From: Undaria pinnatifida
Lineage: Eukaryota; Sar; Phaeophyceae; Laminariales; Alariaceae
DNA length: 64,000 nucleotides
Direction of reading: 5' to 3'
Assembly (NCBI GenBank): GCA_012845835.1
Contig: JABAKD010000018.1
Span: 4,981,279 to 5,045,278 of the forward strand
Part shown: piece by piece, positions 45,462 to 57,384 of the stretch
Numbering within the stretch: position 1 is the first letter of the stretch
How the letters are laid out: every line of letters begins with the position of its first letter
Notes under the pieces: generated by a model
Database searches by the model: none
What the model was told of the DNA's origin: nothing
Seen by the model: only the letters and a program-made list of their open reading frames with translations
Translations under genes and position numbers: made by a program

Positions 45462-46225
45462 AAAAATTGAAAATACATTCCAGCTGTGAGATCGAGGATT
45501 TTGTCGGAACTCATCTTTGCAAGCTGTGTGCGATACTCCGATCGCGCGTATTACGGGTTGTGTGTCCTCATTAAGGATATAGCCCTTTGCAACTACAGTG
45601 TAGCTATCAGGGTCAACAGGGTGATGTTAGGCAGTCTGTGCGCGGAAACTATAAAACCCGTTTCTGAGGGGCACAAAATCTGACAGCTGTGGAAGGAAAT
45701 GCGTCAGTTCATCAAGTGAATCCTGTAAGTCGAATATCCGGTGAGGGGAGGGCGGAGTTTTCTAAGGACATGGGGGCCTGGGTTTTATCAAGAGGGGGGG
45801 GAGGGGGGGGCGGGACGGGCGGGGCAGCTCGATCTGTGCGTGGACACTATAATTTATACCCTGTCAGTCGTACAACCAGTAAGGAGCGGGCGGAGCGTTC
45901 GAGGGGGGTGGGGGCGGGGGTGGGGCGGGGGGAAGGGGGGGGGGGGGGGGGGGGGGTCGGAAATGTTTTTTTAACCAACACCTTTAGGTCGCATAGAGGT
46001 ACGGGTTTGCTATACGCGTGGTACTAGGTCTCGGCGATGGTGCGGGTGGTGGGGAAGGAGGGGGCGTTGGTCGGGGGGGGGGGGGGGGGGGATTGAATGA
46101 AAGCTACGGAATGAATACTCTGATGACGTGATATCAACTGCGTAGAAGTGTTTATTACTCTCGCCGATTTCGATGTTAGGTGGGGCGTTTGAGCAAGAGG
46201 GAGAGGGTAAATATATTTAGACTAC
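45462..46225 (+). repeat. Repeat R, forward copy
   Basis: Starts AAAATACATTCCAGCTGTGAG and runs through GGATATAGCCCTTTGC, two or more G-rich modules with GGAACTATAA-type starts, GCTATACGCGTGGTACTAGG and GTGTTTATTACTCTCGCCG. No target duplication recognised. Confidence 0.78.
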
Positions 46226-46284
46226 ATGTGTCGTCTTGACATTAGACCGATGTTGATATTTCTACTCATCTATTTACATCATCT

Positions 46285-46415
46285 ACTCTGTGACCGACCA
46301 CAGAACTTGTGTCTTTATAAGGATCAAGAATCGGCGCGGACTCTGGGTGCATTGATGATGAATCATCATGTCGTCGGGTAGAAAGAACGATTCAATGTGA
46401 AGACAACACACATCC
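46285..46415 (+). mobile_element. S2 SINE-like copy
   Basis: GACCGACCACAGAAC, GGCGCGGACTCTGGGTGCA, GTCGGGTAGAAAGAACG and ATTCAATGTGAAGACAACAC. Contains ATGATGATTCATCAT palindrome. Confidence 0.62.
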
Positions 46416-48282
46416 AGCACAACCAGCATTCGTGCTGATGATGTCCCGTAGAGAGACGAGCTCTGCGGTCACACACTACGAGACAGAGAAGATACACATT
46501 GTAAACAACACAGCTGGTGACTTGGCCATGCAACAACCTGTCTGTGGGTGTATTTGTATGTTTACTTGTTCCCGCGTTTGAGTTTTTTTTTCTGTGTTTT
46601 TTTTGCCTTTCTTTGGCTTGGTGTTGTGGTCTTTATTTTATTTCTTTTTTGTGGGGGGAACAGCAAGGAAAGACTATAATAATGACTCATTTATAGACTT
46701 TCCTTGCATGATGACATCTGAGACCCCTGCCTGGACAGGAGTACTCCGAAATGTAGCAAGGAGGTGGCAGGGCTTGCCTGTGGCAAGGTTGACGGTTCGG
46801 TTCGATAAAGTAGCCAAGCGCCCGAAACATATGCTCCACGATCGATCGTGTTTCTCACATAAGAATTTAATAATTTTTTATACAGCGAGGTCGTTTTGAC
46901 GGCCTGGTTCATCTCTTCTCTCGTATGCTTCCGCCATGGTGTTTTTATCTCCCATGTGTCTTGATCGTGGTGCACGACACGCTTCCACCAGGTATACATA
47001 TAACATTAGCCTACGCGGAACACAAGAGAATGTGCATCAACGAGAAGAATGTTTTACGTTTTGCTTGCGTCTTTTTGTACTATATTAGCAATAACAGTAG
47101 TACGTACGCATTTATTTTAGGGCATTCTTGTGGTTTATTTAGCATTTTGCTTTTTTCAGTTCCTATTCGCAGATAGATCTGGCTTGATTGTGCCGTGATT
47201 TCCATGCCCGGTACGCACACATTTCGGCAAGTTTTATTTCGTCGACTATTTCACGGAAGTTATTATATCTCTGTCTCACGGCAGTCTGCGTGGGCAAATG
47301 CGGAATTTCTTTTGAACTCCGAAATGGCCTGTGATGACTACCAGGTACAACAGCAGCAACAGCAAACAATATACTGTGGTACTAATAGTATAGTCTATAG
47401 TAATGGCAGTAGCGCACGTGGCCACGGAATGTATAATTTAAGTATCCCTGCACGATTGGAAATCAGGACGGAGAATGTATACTTCAAGTATCTCCGCACG
47501 ATTAGAAATCAGGACGGCATTTGGCGGCAAATATCAACTGTCCGTACCGCCGTATATGCGATGTGTACGGGAGAGTCCTTCCTGCCAAGTAGTGTCTCTC
47601 AGGAGGAGGCATAGGCACGGACATTATACTGGTTGTGCTGAGGTGGAGATGTGTTGAAAGATCAGCTAAATGTGAATAATACACACGGACACTGGGTGTG
47701 CTGACGATGTCGCGAGGCATACTGCTTCTATAGTCTAGTCTAGTCTAATACTTCGAAGTATATTGTATGAAAGAACGGTCAACAAAAAATGTTGCTGTTC
47801 TCACATTAACTCGCAAAATCAACAAAATATGCGAAGGCGATGCCACACAAACAAAGCAGAATACAAAGTACATACTGCTATTGCTGTAGACCACAGTACT
47901 AACTACAGAAAGCGTGGATGGCGAACGACCACAGACAGATAGTTTACCGGCAAAAAGCAGAGCCCACGATGTTGCCGTGCGCCACTTACGAACTGTCCTG
48001 ACCACCTAGGAGCACCTGTCCCGATCGTGTCACGCATCGTTTGAAGGTTTGAGGGGGGGAAGTCAGCAAACGCGGCAGAATCGCTATTGAATTGGGATTC
48101 GGCGCCGAACTATAGGCAGTCTGCCACCACTCCTCGGCGCGATATGTGTAGTCCGCTCTCCTTGCTGAATAACATCAGGTACCGGGTTTGACACAACAAT
48201 AATAAAGCGGCAGTATGTCGGCATTCCCCATGGTCCACCAATCAGCATAGGTACGCCACGTACGTACTGAGCGAGTGCCTAG
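46416..48282. other. Unassigned spacer
   Basis: A fragment of S2 lies near 47680-47712 (CACACGGACACTGGGTGTGC). Short near-palindromes TATAGTCTA (47389, 47729) and ATACTTCGAAGTATA (47749) cluster here. No credible exon. Confidence 0.4.
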
Positions 48283-48475
48283 TCGTAAGTCCTTTTAAAA
48301 ACAGTATACAAGGGACTGCTCACGCTGTCGCTTTTAGTGGGATCCGAAGGACGCGCCAGCTAGCGTTGGGTTGCGAAAGCAACTGAGTTAAATCGACACA
48401 CGACGCGTATGAAAATACGTAGGAGTGTGGTGGGCTTAGACTACGCTTTATTTTTCCCCATCAGCCGGAGGATTG
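48283..48475 (+). mobile_element. S4 SINE-like copy
   Basis: GATCCGAAGGACGCGCCAGC, GACACACGACGCGTATGAAA and CCATCAGCCGGAGGATTG, then a run of about 20 A. Confidence 0.65.
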
Positions 48476-48499
48476 AAAAAAAAAAAAAAAAAAAAAGTA

Positions 48500-48716
48500 T
48501 ACAAGGAATATGGACTACTGTGTTGGGTTAAAATTGACTCGCCATAAGCGCGAGAGGGCGTGTGAGTTGGCGAAATTGGATGCGAAACCGACGAGCATAG
48601 GGAATGCTGAACACTATGTGCTTTCAAATAAAGGCACAAGGGGGGGCGGGCGAGGGATGGCACCTGTAAGCGTGGCATGTCCAGAAGGCAGGCGGCACAG
48701 CATGTCCGGAAATTAG
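48500..48716 (+). mobile_element. S3 SINE-like copy
   Basis: AAATTGACTCGCCATAAGCG, CGAGAGGGCGTGTGAGTTGG, ACCGACGAGCATAGGGAATG and CACCTGTAAGCGTGGCATGT match 11740-11895. It sits directly behind the poly(A) of an S4 copy. Confidence 0.6.
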
Positions 48717-49158
48717 GGTGAGGGGGTAAAAGCTCTGACAGGGCTGGTCTAGGAAAGTGGGGATGATTTTATCGACTTTCAAACAGCGGTCACGTCAGTT
48801 ACGAGGGTCGCATGGATCTCTCAATCCTAATACGCCCCCACGCATGCATGAATTAATATCAGACCTCCCTCTCTCACCTAGTGTATGCCTCGAAAGATTG
48901 CTGAGCAGATCGGTCGAAGCAAGACGTCTCGGTGGTGGCGGTGTGGTAGTGTGAAGGTGTGGTTGGTGTAATGGTGCCGGTATGGTCTACTAATCTGTTG
49001 CTGCTGCGGAGGAGGAAGGGAGTGACGAGGAGCGAGCAAGCAGTACAGATAGTGCGGTGAAGTGAGCACCTCGAATATTGGCGGAAAACGAAGACAGATA
49101 ACGCTCGCTCCGAGATATGAACAGCAGTGACACGCAGCTACTACTACTATCAATAGCA

Positions 49159-49367
49159 TCAAGCTGGTACGCTATTGGTTGAGCCGGCACGCTCCCTCCG
49201 AAAGCTTTGTGGTATTCATTTTACGCAAGATACGTCTCGGAATCAGAAACGTTCACAGCCCAAGCATCAAGTTGGTACGCTGTTGGTTGAGCCGGCACGC
49301 GCCGTCCGAAAGCTTTGTGATATTCGTTTTACGGAAGATACGTATCGGAATCGGAAACGTTCTCAGC
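49159..49367. repeat. Two-copy ~107-bp tandem repeat
   Basis: Two copies starting near 49159 and 49266, sharing GGTTGAGCCGGCACGC, CCGAAAGCTTTGTG and CGGAATCRGAAACGTTC. Both are open in a plus frame giving HAPSESFV, but nothing links this to a protein family. Confidence 0.8.
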
Positions 49368-49384
49368 CCCAAAAAAATTCTGGG

Positions 49385-49485
49385 TACAGCAGTATGATGA
49401 ATCAGCACGGACTCTGGGTGTACTGATGTTGGGTATGTAGGTACATAGAAAGAACGGTTTAATGTGAAGAGAACACACACAGCTG
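49385..49485 (+). mobile_element. S2 SINE-like copy, 5' truncated
   Basis: CAGCACGGACTCTGGGTGTAC, CATAGAAAGAACGGTTTAATG and AGAGAACACACACAGC tail. Confidence 0.6.
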
Positions 49486-49764
49486 GTAGAGTCTAGTGAT
49501 TCTTGTTTCATGACATTGAAGCCGTTTTGTACACATACTATATCTGGGATGCATAAAGCATATTTCATATTATTATAAAATTTCAAACATTTGTTTTTGT
49601 TCACGACGAGGTCGTAGCATCTCACCGTGCACAGGCAGCGAAACTACCTGTACCTGGTAGTTGATACAACATCAACAACAACGTATTGTGTATGTACCGG
49701 GTACCATCTTTTTTCATTATCATCACGTTTAATCTCCAGCCCATCAACTCGTATGAGGTTTTGG

Positions 49765-50075
49765 ACTGAGCGACCTCCTGCACAACAAGCCGTGGTCACC
49801 GGTGTCGTCCCTTCTCTCCCTCCTTGCCTCGGTACACACATGCCTTCATTTGTGGTCGCGCATAAGGCATCTCAACTAACAGCTGTTCAGCTTTTTTTAA
49901 TGCTCGGCGGGAGGCTCGTCCACCTTTTTTTTTTCCATTTTTCTCTGACTTGTCATCACGCGCTTTCCGCTCGTCAATTTTCCACGCAAAGAAAAATATC
50001 CTAATAACGAAAGAGATTCGCCTACTTCTCCGCACACAGGGAACGAATATGATATACCTGCGTGCTCGTATGTAG
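49765..50075 (-). mobile_element. S3 SINE-like copy, diverged
   Basis: On the minus strand it contains AATTGACGAGCGGAAAGCGCG and GACCACGGCTTGTTGTGCAGG, matching S3 at 11740-11895 in order. Confidence 0.5.
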
Positions 50076-50452
50076 CAGCACACCTAACTGTGTGTGTGTT
50101 GTGTTCACATCAAATCGTTGCTTCTACCCAACAAGCAGTGAAACAAAACAAATTCGGCAGTGGGTATTCATATACGTACAGCAGCTGCTGGCAGCAGCAT
50201 GCCTTGGAGATGCTCCGTCATCCGCTCAGCACGCTCCAACGATCCGACGTTCACAGATACTACCAGTTGGGCGTTAAAAAGTACCTTTTTTTTTTTACGT
50301 TGCGATGGCGGCTGACGCCGCTGGATATACCATTGTTAACTGCTGTTTGTTGTACTGCCATCACAATGTGTATGCATAGGTAAAACATGGATGGGTACGA
50401 AGGAAGAGCTAAGAATACACACGCATCGAGGTTGCAACATCCAGGTATTATT

Positions 50453-50530
50453 ACAAAAATTAAAATACACTCCAGCTGCTGTGAGATTGAACATTTTGTT
50501 GAAACTCATCTTTGCAAGCTGTGTGTAACA
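50453..50530 (+). repeat. Repeat R, short terminal fragment
   Basis: TTAAAATACACTCCAGCTGC to TTGCAAGCTGTGTGTAACAT, then breaks off at TATAGACTATA. Confidence 0.75.
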
Positions 50531-50937
50531 TTATAGACTATATTGTTTGCATGAAAAGGCAAGAAGAGCCAAAACACGACCACGCCCGCCCACCCGTTCC
50601 AATCGGGTGGAAGAAACGGGTACAAACTGAATTAAATGGAGAATCAACCAGCTTCATACATACAAACGTATGTATGATACAATCCTTGCGACCTACGAGA
50701 CTGGCCCAACAAAAATCGTACTCAACCCGGCTCAAACCACGAAGTAGGTATTGGGTTTGATCGACAATGACCCGGGTATTTTTTTTTAGACTTGACGGCT
50801 ACAATTTACCTCGCGCTTTCTATATCTTGAGGATTTTTTTTTTTTGCCAAACCAATGTTCTCGTACCCAGTACGCTAGCACTTCACTTGCGTCGCCTTGA
50901 TGATGAATTGCGACAAATTGGTTTACACTGTGTTGTC

Positions 50938-51065
50938 TCACAGTCTGTGACCAAAGAATTTTGTCTCTCTGTGTCAAGGACGAACCAGCCCGGACTCTGA
51001 GCGTACTGATGATGCCGTTGGGTAGAAAGAACGGTTTGATGTGAAGACCGCACACACATATCGCG
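50938..51065 (+). mobile_element. S2 SINE-like copy
   Basis: ACAGTCTGTGACCAAAGAATT, CAGCCCGGACTCTGAGCGTAC, GTTGGGTAGAAAGAACGG and TTTGATGTGAAGACCGCACAC. Confidence 0.62.
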
Positions 51066-51267
51066 AGACGTCTTGTTTTCATTCACTTGTGTTGCTGCGG
51101 TCAACCCTTTCTTTCTTTACACTCCCGTTTTACTTATATTCAACCGTTGTGTGTACCTGCGAGTACAACCACACGTATGATATGAATGAGAACTAAAAAG
51201 TATGAAAGATGATGGAATACGTGGTAGACGGGATGAGCAAAACGAAAACCAACTAGACTACGTAGAT

Positions 51268-52148
51268 ATGTTGTTGTTCTCACGTTAACTCGCATAATCA
51301 AGTCCGTGGTCACAGGACAGGCTCCAGTCACTCTGCGTCTGAGGAATACCCCAGACAAAAAACACAAACAAACCAAAGGTGGTACACGCATATATCAAAG
51401 CTGACGCAATTCATGCCTCCGCCAGAAACATTTAAAAGTGAAATCGGGAGTCAGCCTACGATGTGCCAGGTCTTTACTGGTGCATACGTCCCACTACTCG
51501 AGCCTGAAAAACGACTATTATAGCGCTCGCCACCCAGGAAAAGACCACCACGTATATATTACACGTAGTGCCTATCACTACGCATACGCATGTCAGATTC
51601 GAGTCAATTGGAAAAAAAGAAAGAAGGCAAAAGAAAGGTGAGAAAAAAAAAAAAAAACTAAAAAGGAAAGGAAAGAAAAGGAAAGACAAGAAAAGAAAAG
51701 ACAAGACCATATAGGACAAGAAGAAGAAGCAAGGAAAGGAAAAGGAAAAAAACGTCATAGTAGCAGACCCTAGGAACTGACTAAAGACGGCATTGATTGG
51801 GCTCATACCGGTAGAGGGTATCAAGTGCATCAATGGAACGGGGGGGGAGACGCAACAAGGCGCAGAAGTCAGGGCGGTCTTACGCTATCTTGTGACGGCC
51901 ATTGGAAGGTCCAAAAACTTCAAGACGATGATGGCCAGACCTAAACTTCAGTCTCTCGAGCAGGACGCCCCCCCTCCCCCACCACCCCCCTCCCCCCTCC
52001 CCCCCTCCCACTTCCCTCCCGCCCCCCGCCCCCCCCCCGGCCGTTCAGAGATGCCGACGGTGGATGGCGATACCGCGGCCTTTGCGTGTCGCTCTGCAGC
52101 TCTGCGTCTCTCCGCCTCATGCCATTTTCCGCATGATGACTAACTCGA
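51268..52148 (-). mobile_element. LINE C, strongly 5'-truncated copy
   Basis: Minus-strand 3' end with GTTCTCACGTTAACTCGC (plus-strand spelling) and a very short AAC tail, then the same 3' UTR as LINEs A and B (about 51300-51640), the AAAGGAAAG purine tract (51640-51750), and only the last ~60 codons of the coding region near 51945-52140. Truncated at the 5' end and followed by an R copy. Confidence 0.78.
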
Positions 52149-52164
52149 CTCCCTCGACACATAT

Positions 52165-52640
52165 ATTATTGTAAAAATTAAAATACACTCCAGCTGTGAG
52201 ATCGAGGATTTTGTCGAAACTCATCTTTGCAAGCTGTGTGTGATACTCCGATCGCGCGTATTGTCCTCATCAAGGATATAGGTCGGCGATTCCCCTTGCA
52301 ACTACAGTGTAGCTATCAGGGTCAACAGGGTGATGTTAGGCAGTCTGTGCGCGGAAACTATAAAACCCGTTTCTGAGGGGGACAAAATCTGACAGCTGTG
52401 GAAGGAGATGCATCAGTTTATCAAGTGAATCCCGTAAGTCGAATATCCGGTGAGGGGAGGGCGGAGTTGTTGAGGACGTGGGGGGCTGATTTTGATCAAA
52501 AGGGGGGCAGGAGGGGGGGAGGGGGGGGAGGGGACGGGTGGGGCAGGTCTATTTGTGCGTGGAAACTTTAAATATTTCTTGTGGGGGAGGGGGGGGAATG
52601 TGGCGGGGGGGGGCGATGGCGGGGGGGGGAAAGGTTACAA
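52165..52640 (+). repeat. Repeat R, forward copy
   Basis: From AAATTAAAATACACTCCAGC through ACCCGTTTCTGAGGGGGAC and GTCGAATATCCGGTGAGGG into G-rich modules. Confidence 0.8.
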
Positions 52641-52701
52641 GACGTAACCGAATAATAAGTGATAAATCAAAGCACAACAGAGAATCCATCAACTAATAAT
52701 A

Positions 52702-52733
52702 ATAGACTAGACTATAGACTATAGTCTAGTCTA
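52702..52733. repeat. 31-bp near-perfect palindrome
   Basis: TAGACTAGACTATA joined to ACTATAGTCTAGTCTA; only the centre mismatches. Lies between two R copies. Confidence 0.85.
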
Positions 52734-52744
52734 CGTATGTATCT

Positions 52745-52980
52745 AAGAATTGAAAAATGCACTTCTTCAGCCGTGAGATCTACCAAAGAAAAAGCTTTTT
52801 TGATCAAAACTCAGCTTTGCAAGCTGCTTGTTCTGATACTTCGATCGCGGGTGTTACACGGTGTGCATGCCCCCGCGAAAGATACAGGTCGGTGACTACC
52901 CTGCCAACGCCAGAGTCAACAGGATTAAGACGTTCAGCCTTGTTCTGCCCACGGATTCTGTATAAATATATCGTAGCAAA
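52745..52980 (+). repeat. Repeat R, degenerate forward copy
   Basis: TGCACTTCTTCAGCCGTGAG, CTCAGCTTTGCAAGCTGC, GATACTTCGATCGCGGGTG, GCCAACGCCAGAGTCAACAGG follow the R order with many substitutions. Confidence 0.6.
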
Positions 52981-53261
52981 AAGACTCCGAGGACCAACGC
53001 CCGAATGGGTAGGGTGGACCGCACCTACCTGGACCATGTCCGGCTGAAGGCTGTTCTCTCATGGCTGGGGGTTTTGTTAGTGGGTAGTAAGCTTGCGCAA
53101 GTTCCGCACTATCCGGAAAGTTGCCGTTGCGGGTGGCTATCTCCACCGCACCTGACCCTCAGGGGTCAGGTCGGGTCGACATACTCTCGCATCCGTTTAC
53201 AACGGCAGTTTGCGTTGCCGGGGTGGTAACGAGGACCGCCGACAGGGACAGCTCGCGCTAT

Positions 53262-53405
53262 CGCTGTAGTGGGAACCGAAGGACGCGCTAGCTAGCGCTG
53301 GATTGCGAATGCGGTTGGGTTACATCGACACACGATGTGTATGAACATACGTGCAAGTGTGGTGAGATTATTTCAGCTGTTGTTTTCCCTTATCCACCGG
53401 AGGAT
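53262..53405 (+). mobile_element. S4 SINE-like copy
   Basis: GAACCGAAGGACGCGCTAGC, ATCGACACACGATGTGTATG, CCTTATCCACCGGAGGATAT with tail AAATAAAAA. Confidence 0.65.
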
Positions 53406-55084
53406 ATAAATAAAAAGCGAAAAAGCAGATGACACCAACCAACCAACATCGGTGGCACCCACCATACAGGGTTCCGAATGCACCTACTAGGACCATTGCG
53501 ACGTAGCACATCACCTGCTTATTAGTCTGTTTGCAGGGCTGTTTGTCTTGTTCGTTTTTAGAATGTTTGGATCCGCTGGATCGTCCGCTCCAGCCCCCTC
53601 GGGGATAAAGTGCCACCCGATACTGCGGTAGTTACTACCTCCGCCATTATGTAGGTACTTACGGAACCTGTTTTTCCCCGTTCCCTCCCATCCCTTTATT
53701 TTCCCCCTTTCTTCGTTCCTTGAGTTAGTTATTGTTTTCCCGTGTGATTGAGGTTTTTGCCCTCTTTGATTTCCTTAGTTTTTACATACTCTTCAGGCTA
53801 CTGGGGCGATGGAATCGATATAGATACCGGCGTCGATGATGCAGCAACCAGACAGAGGGCAGACCTAGCAGGAACGCGCCTACCCATCTAGCGGTTGCAT
53901 TCAGAATTCAGTTTGGGTGCTGCCCCGACGCTGTCTGGGTGGTCTCACCTGCTTTGTTGCAGAGTTTTCCCTTGCTTAATGTTGGTATATGGACTGCAGT
54001 CCACTAGTTACGGTATATAGTCTATTTGACTCGCAGTCACTACCTTGAGTACACCATGTATCTTAATCTAGATGCAGAGAAATACAGTATGCGGGGAACG
54101 TCGGTTTGTTAGATTCCGTCGGTATGTTGTATGCTCAAGTTGTAACCAACTTCCCCTTTGAAGATATGTATCGGGCGACGTTGCAGGGAATGCTGCAAGG
54201 ATCTTTACTATAGGACAGTCTGTCGGTGAGTGCAACGACCCGTAGAGTACATCTGCCCGTACCACGGGCATTGTGCCGTATTGATTAGGTGACAGTCAGC
54301 CCCACCTCCATCACTTCCTACACCTCTCTTAAGGACGCTCACGCTTTCGGTGACGAAATATACATGTAACCGTATTTGTTGGGGTTTCCACATATACAAC
54401 ATGGATGTTTTATATTGATTATTTCCACTATGTGGTGCCTTGACTGGCATTTGGCCTGCGACCTTCCATGGGGCAACGATAATGTATGCATTTCCCTTTC
54501 TCGGATTGTGCATCATTAATGCCCTTCTTTGAACCTACGCCTACCCGGGCATCTACCATTGGATTCGTTCGACACGCTAGCGTGGTATAACTACCTAGCA
54601 GTACTTGCTGGTGGAGGCGCCAGCAGAAGAGCTGGTTCACGGGGGGGGTGTAATTGATAGTAGATTTTTATTGAGTTTTAGGCATGATGCAAGGCCTAGA
54701 CGAACAACGCTGCCCGGACAGGGGGCACAGGATTTACAGCTGGATCGATAGCCAACATACCCGGGGCAAAAACCACGGGTGGTGAGGCTGGTAGCGCAAG
54801 GGTGCGTTACCAGTCTCCACCAGAGGGCGGAGCAAACGCTCGCGATGAAGAACTCGCGGGCTTGTAGTTGGAGAATCTTCGGATGAAAATTCGCTCGAGA
54901 ATATTGGGAAGAGAGAGAGAGAGTCCTCAGAGAGAGCAGAACAGGAGAAGCTCCGACACGGAGGCGGAGGTATGGGCTTACAGCAACCTGGGGAGTTTGT
55001 CCAACCAGGAATGTTTATGATAGGTGTACGCCCGCACCCAAGCTAAACGATAAGGTAGGTATTTTATTTACCTGGACGAAGCAG
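53406..55084. other. Spacer and possible 5' part of the Copia element
   Basis: No exon recognised in 53406-54640. The Copia element may begin at or before 54640-54660 (a G run followed by TGTAATTGATAG), but no long terminal repeat matching the 3' flank was identified and no clear primer-binding site was seen. Confidence 0.4.
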
Positions 55085-56308
55085 ATGACGTCTTGGGCTG
55101 ACTCGAACACCTGCGAAGGTGCTTTTAAGAAGACAGATAATCGTACTGTTTTTCAGGGCCCTAACGCCAAAAGCAAGGAGGAATTAGGTTTTCAGTGTGG
55201 GCGAGAGATTGTAGCGTTAGCTCGCACGGCCTATAAAGGCATCACCACCGCAGTAAGCAACTCCTTCTTACTGCGAAAAATTTACGAGATAGGCAATCCT
55301 AGTCTCACGATGGCAGAACCCGCCGCACACATGTCCCCGGCGACGACTTGGACAAGCAGGCATACCTGCGTGGATATATCAACGCGAGGATGGCCGATGG
55401 GGAGGCACCTGCCCTTTGCTTTATGAGAATGGGCATAATCAGGGACAAGCTGGCTGAAGTAGGCATTACCAAGTCTGACCAAAAGGCAAACCTTCACGTA
55501 TTGCAATGCCTTTGGTCGGACTGTGCGCTCGACAAGAAACTACTCCAACACACACCCAACATGATTCTAAAGCACATCGAAGACCGAGGGCGCACCACCC
55601 ACCGGGAGTTGGAGGAGAGAAGAAAGCCGGTCGACGGCTCAGACCACGCCCGGATCGCGTCTGGCCGACCCGAGAATTTCCCCGCGCCCGGTCACCACCA
55701 GGGCAACTGGGATGGCCCAGGGAAGGGCGGCAAGAGGTAGCAACAGCAGCAAGGTCAGAGGGCAAGAAAACAAAGAAATGGCTAAGCAGGACGCGCTCGC
55801 CGACGATGGCGGCGGCGAAAATAGTGGCGTCGGCTACGGTGGTGGCGGCGGCTGCGGCGGTGGCGACGGCTACGGCAGTGGCAGCGGCTACGGCAGTGGC
55901 GACGGCTACGATGGTGGTGGCGGCTGCGGACGTGGTGGCGGCAGCAGTGGCGGCAGCTATGGTGGCGACGGCGGCTATGGCGGTGGCAACGGTACCGGCA
56001 GCGGCCGCGATAGCGGCGGCGACGGCCGCGGCGGCAGTGACGGCGGGCGCGACGGCGGTGGCGGTCAACAGATGTGGTCGCGGGTGCGGGACGTGAGTTT
56101 CGTGGGACCTGGGGGACACTCCCCGGGTACTGACCGCCTGTATGACGCAACCGGGTATCCCCCCAATCATTGCCCACCGCAAGGCAATGAGCCGGGCATC
56201 CACCAAGCAGATTCCCGCCCACATTGCTCCAGATGCGATATATTCGGTCATTTTATTAACAAGTGTACGGCCATCGTCAATCTCAAAGAGGATACCAACC
56301 ATCCGTGA
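55085..56308 (+). pseudogene. Copia gag relic with zinc knuckle
   Basis: Three overlapping plus frames together resemble gag. 55085-55330 starts MTSWADSNTCEGAFKKT. 55348-55740 has AYLRGYINARMADGEAPALC and later HIEDRGRTTHRELEERRK. 55712-56308 has a Gly/Tyr-rich stretch, then CSRCDIFGHFINKC, a CX2CX4HX4C nucleic-acid-binding knuckle. At least two frameshifts separate them. The GGY-rich part is built from a GGCGGCTAC/GGTGGCGAC repeat. The 293-codon Ala-rich minus frame is its shadow. Confidence 0.75.
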
Positions 56309-56399
56309 AACGTGTACTTTAACCATATGCGGGCTAACCATAGCCACGGGGCGACACGTGCCGCACCGCTACTCGATTACCCCGCTCTCACTCCCCACT

Positions 56400-56700
56400 A
56401 AGAGGGGCAACGACAGCAGCAACAGCAATAGCAGCAATACCACGAGCAACAACAGCAGCAGCAGCAAAACCACGAGCAACAACAGTAATTTGAACAGCAG
56501 CGGCTACAGCAGTACGAGGTACAGCAGTACCAACAGCAACAGCAACAGCAAAACCACGAGCAACAACAGCGTCTTGAGCGGCAGCAGCAGCAGCAGCACC
56601 TGTACGGGGTACAGCAGTACCAGCAGCAGAGAGAGCAACAGTACGAGATACAGCAGAACCCGCAGCAACAGCCACAGCAGCATGTACAACAATAAAAGCA
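56400..56700 (+). repeat. CAG-rich stretch of the Copia element
   Basis: Degenerate CAG/CAA triplets that in one plus frame give long Gln runs with Tyr and Glu interruptions. Lies between gag and protease, broken by in-frame TAA or TAG in places. Confidence 0.8.
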
Positions 56701-56827
56701 ACAACAGCCGCGGCAGTACCCGCTCTCCGACGAGTCGTCACATGTCTTGACGGCACAATCTGCTATGGGTCGTGCGTTCGTGGTGAGTGGACAGAGTGAG
56801 ACCGCTGGTATAGGGCGTGACAATTAG

Positions 56828-57175
56828 ATGGCCGACCATGCGGCGACAAACCATATTACCCCGAATAATCGCATGCTGTACAACGTGCGCCCCCCTTCCC
56901 CCGAGAATGCCACAGTGTACATTGGCGATGGTACCCCCCTGGCAGTAGGGTACGTAGGGATCTTGGGGTTGGGTTTTCACAGCAACGAACACGTACACGT
57001 GACGCTGGATGGTGTAGCGTACGTTCGTGCCATGTCGGTTAACTTACCGTTACTGCACACTGTCCAGGCAAACCAGAAAATCACCCTCGATGCAACAGGT
57101 ATCCACCTGTTTGCGTCTAACTTTTCCGAAGGATAAAGCAGGTTCCCGCCTAAACGCAACGCGCCTCAACCCCCG
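56828..57175 (+). pseudogene. Copia protease-like segment
   Basis: The frame reads MADHAATNHITPNNRMLYNV, then VYIGDGTPLAVGYVGILGL, and ends after DATGIHLFASNFSEG. This is the pattern of Copia aspartic protease, where DSGA or DTGA is expected; here it is DHAA, so the active-site loop is altered. A frame change near 57115 gives RLTFPKDKAGSRLNATRLNP, the usual sequence after protease. The GAG-pre-integrase and integrase that should follow are absent. Confidence 0.72.
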
Positions 57176-57377
57176 CCCCCCCGATTCCATGTGCTTGGCG
57201 CACCGGCATGGACGGCCCTGCTAATCCCACCCCCCTCCCCCCCGTCCGCCGTTTACCTGTGGTGATGCCGCCGGCGAAGACGCCGGCGTTTGAACGCATG
57301 CCACCGTCGCCGGGGGTGTTGCTAGCGGTAAACAGACCAGTAGCGGCAGACTATTCCTCGTGTAACCCCCCCCCGTA
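57176..57377 (+). other. Copia Pro-rich linker, left part
   Basis: CCGCCGGCGAAGACGCCGGCG and CCACCGTCGCCGGGGGTGTTG resemble units at 61515-61640 and 61640-61745. It encodes Pro/Ala/Val-rich sequence and is interrupted by LINE D at about 57378. Confidence 0.6.
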
Positions 57378-57384
57378 GTTGCGT

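Noticed and set aside
55466-56347. 293-codon Ala-rich minus-strand frame, the longest in the window
   Set aside because: It is the reverse of the Gly/Tyr-rich Copia gag repeat. The plus strand has the zinc knuckle and the gag context.
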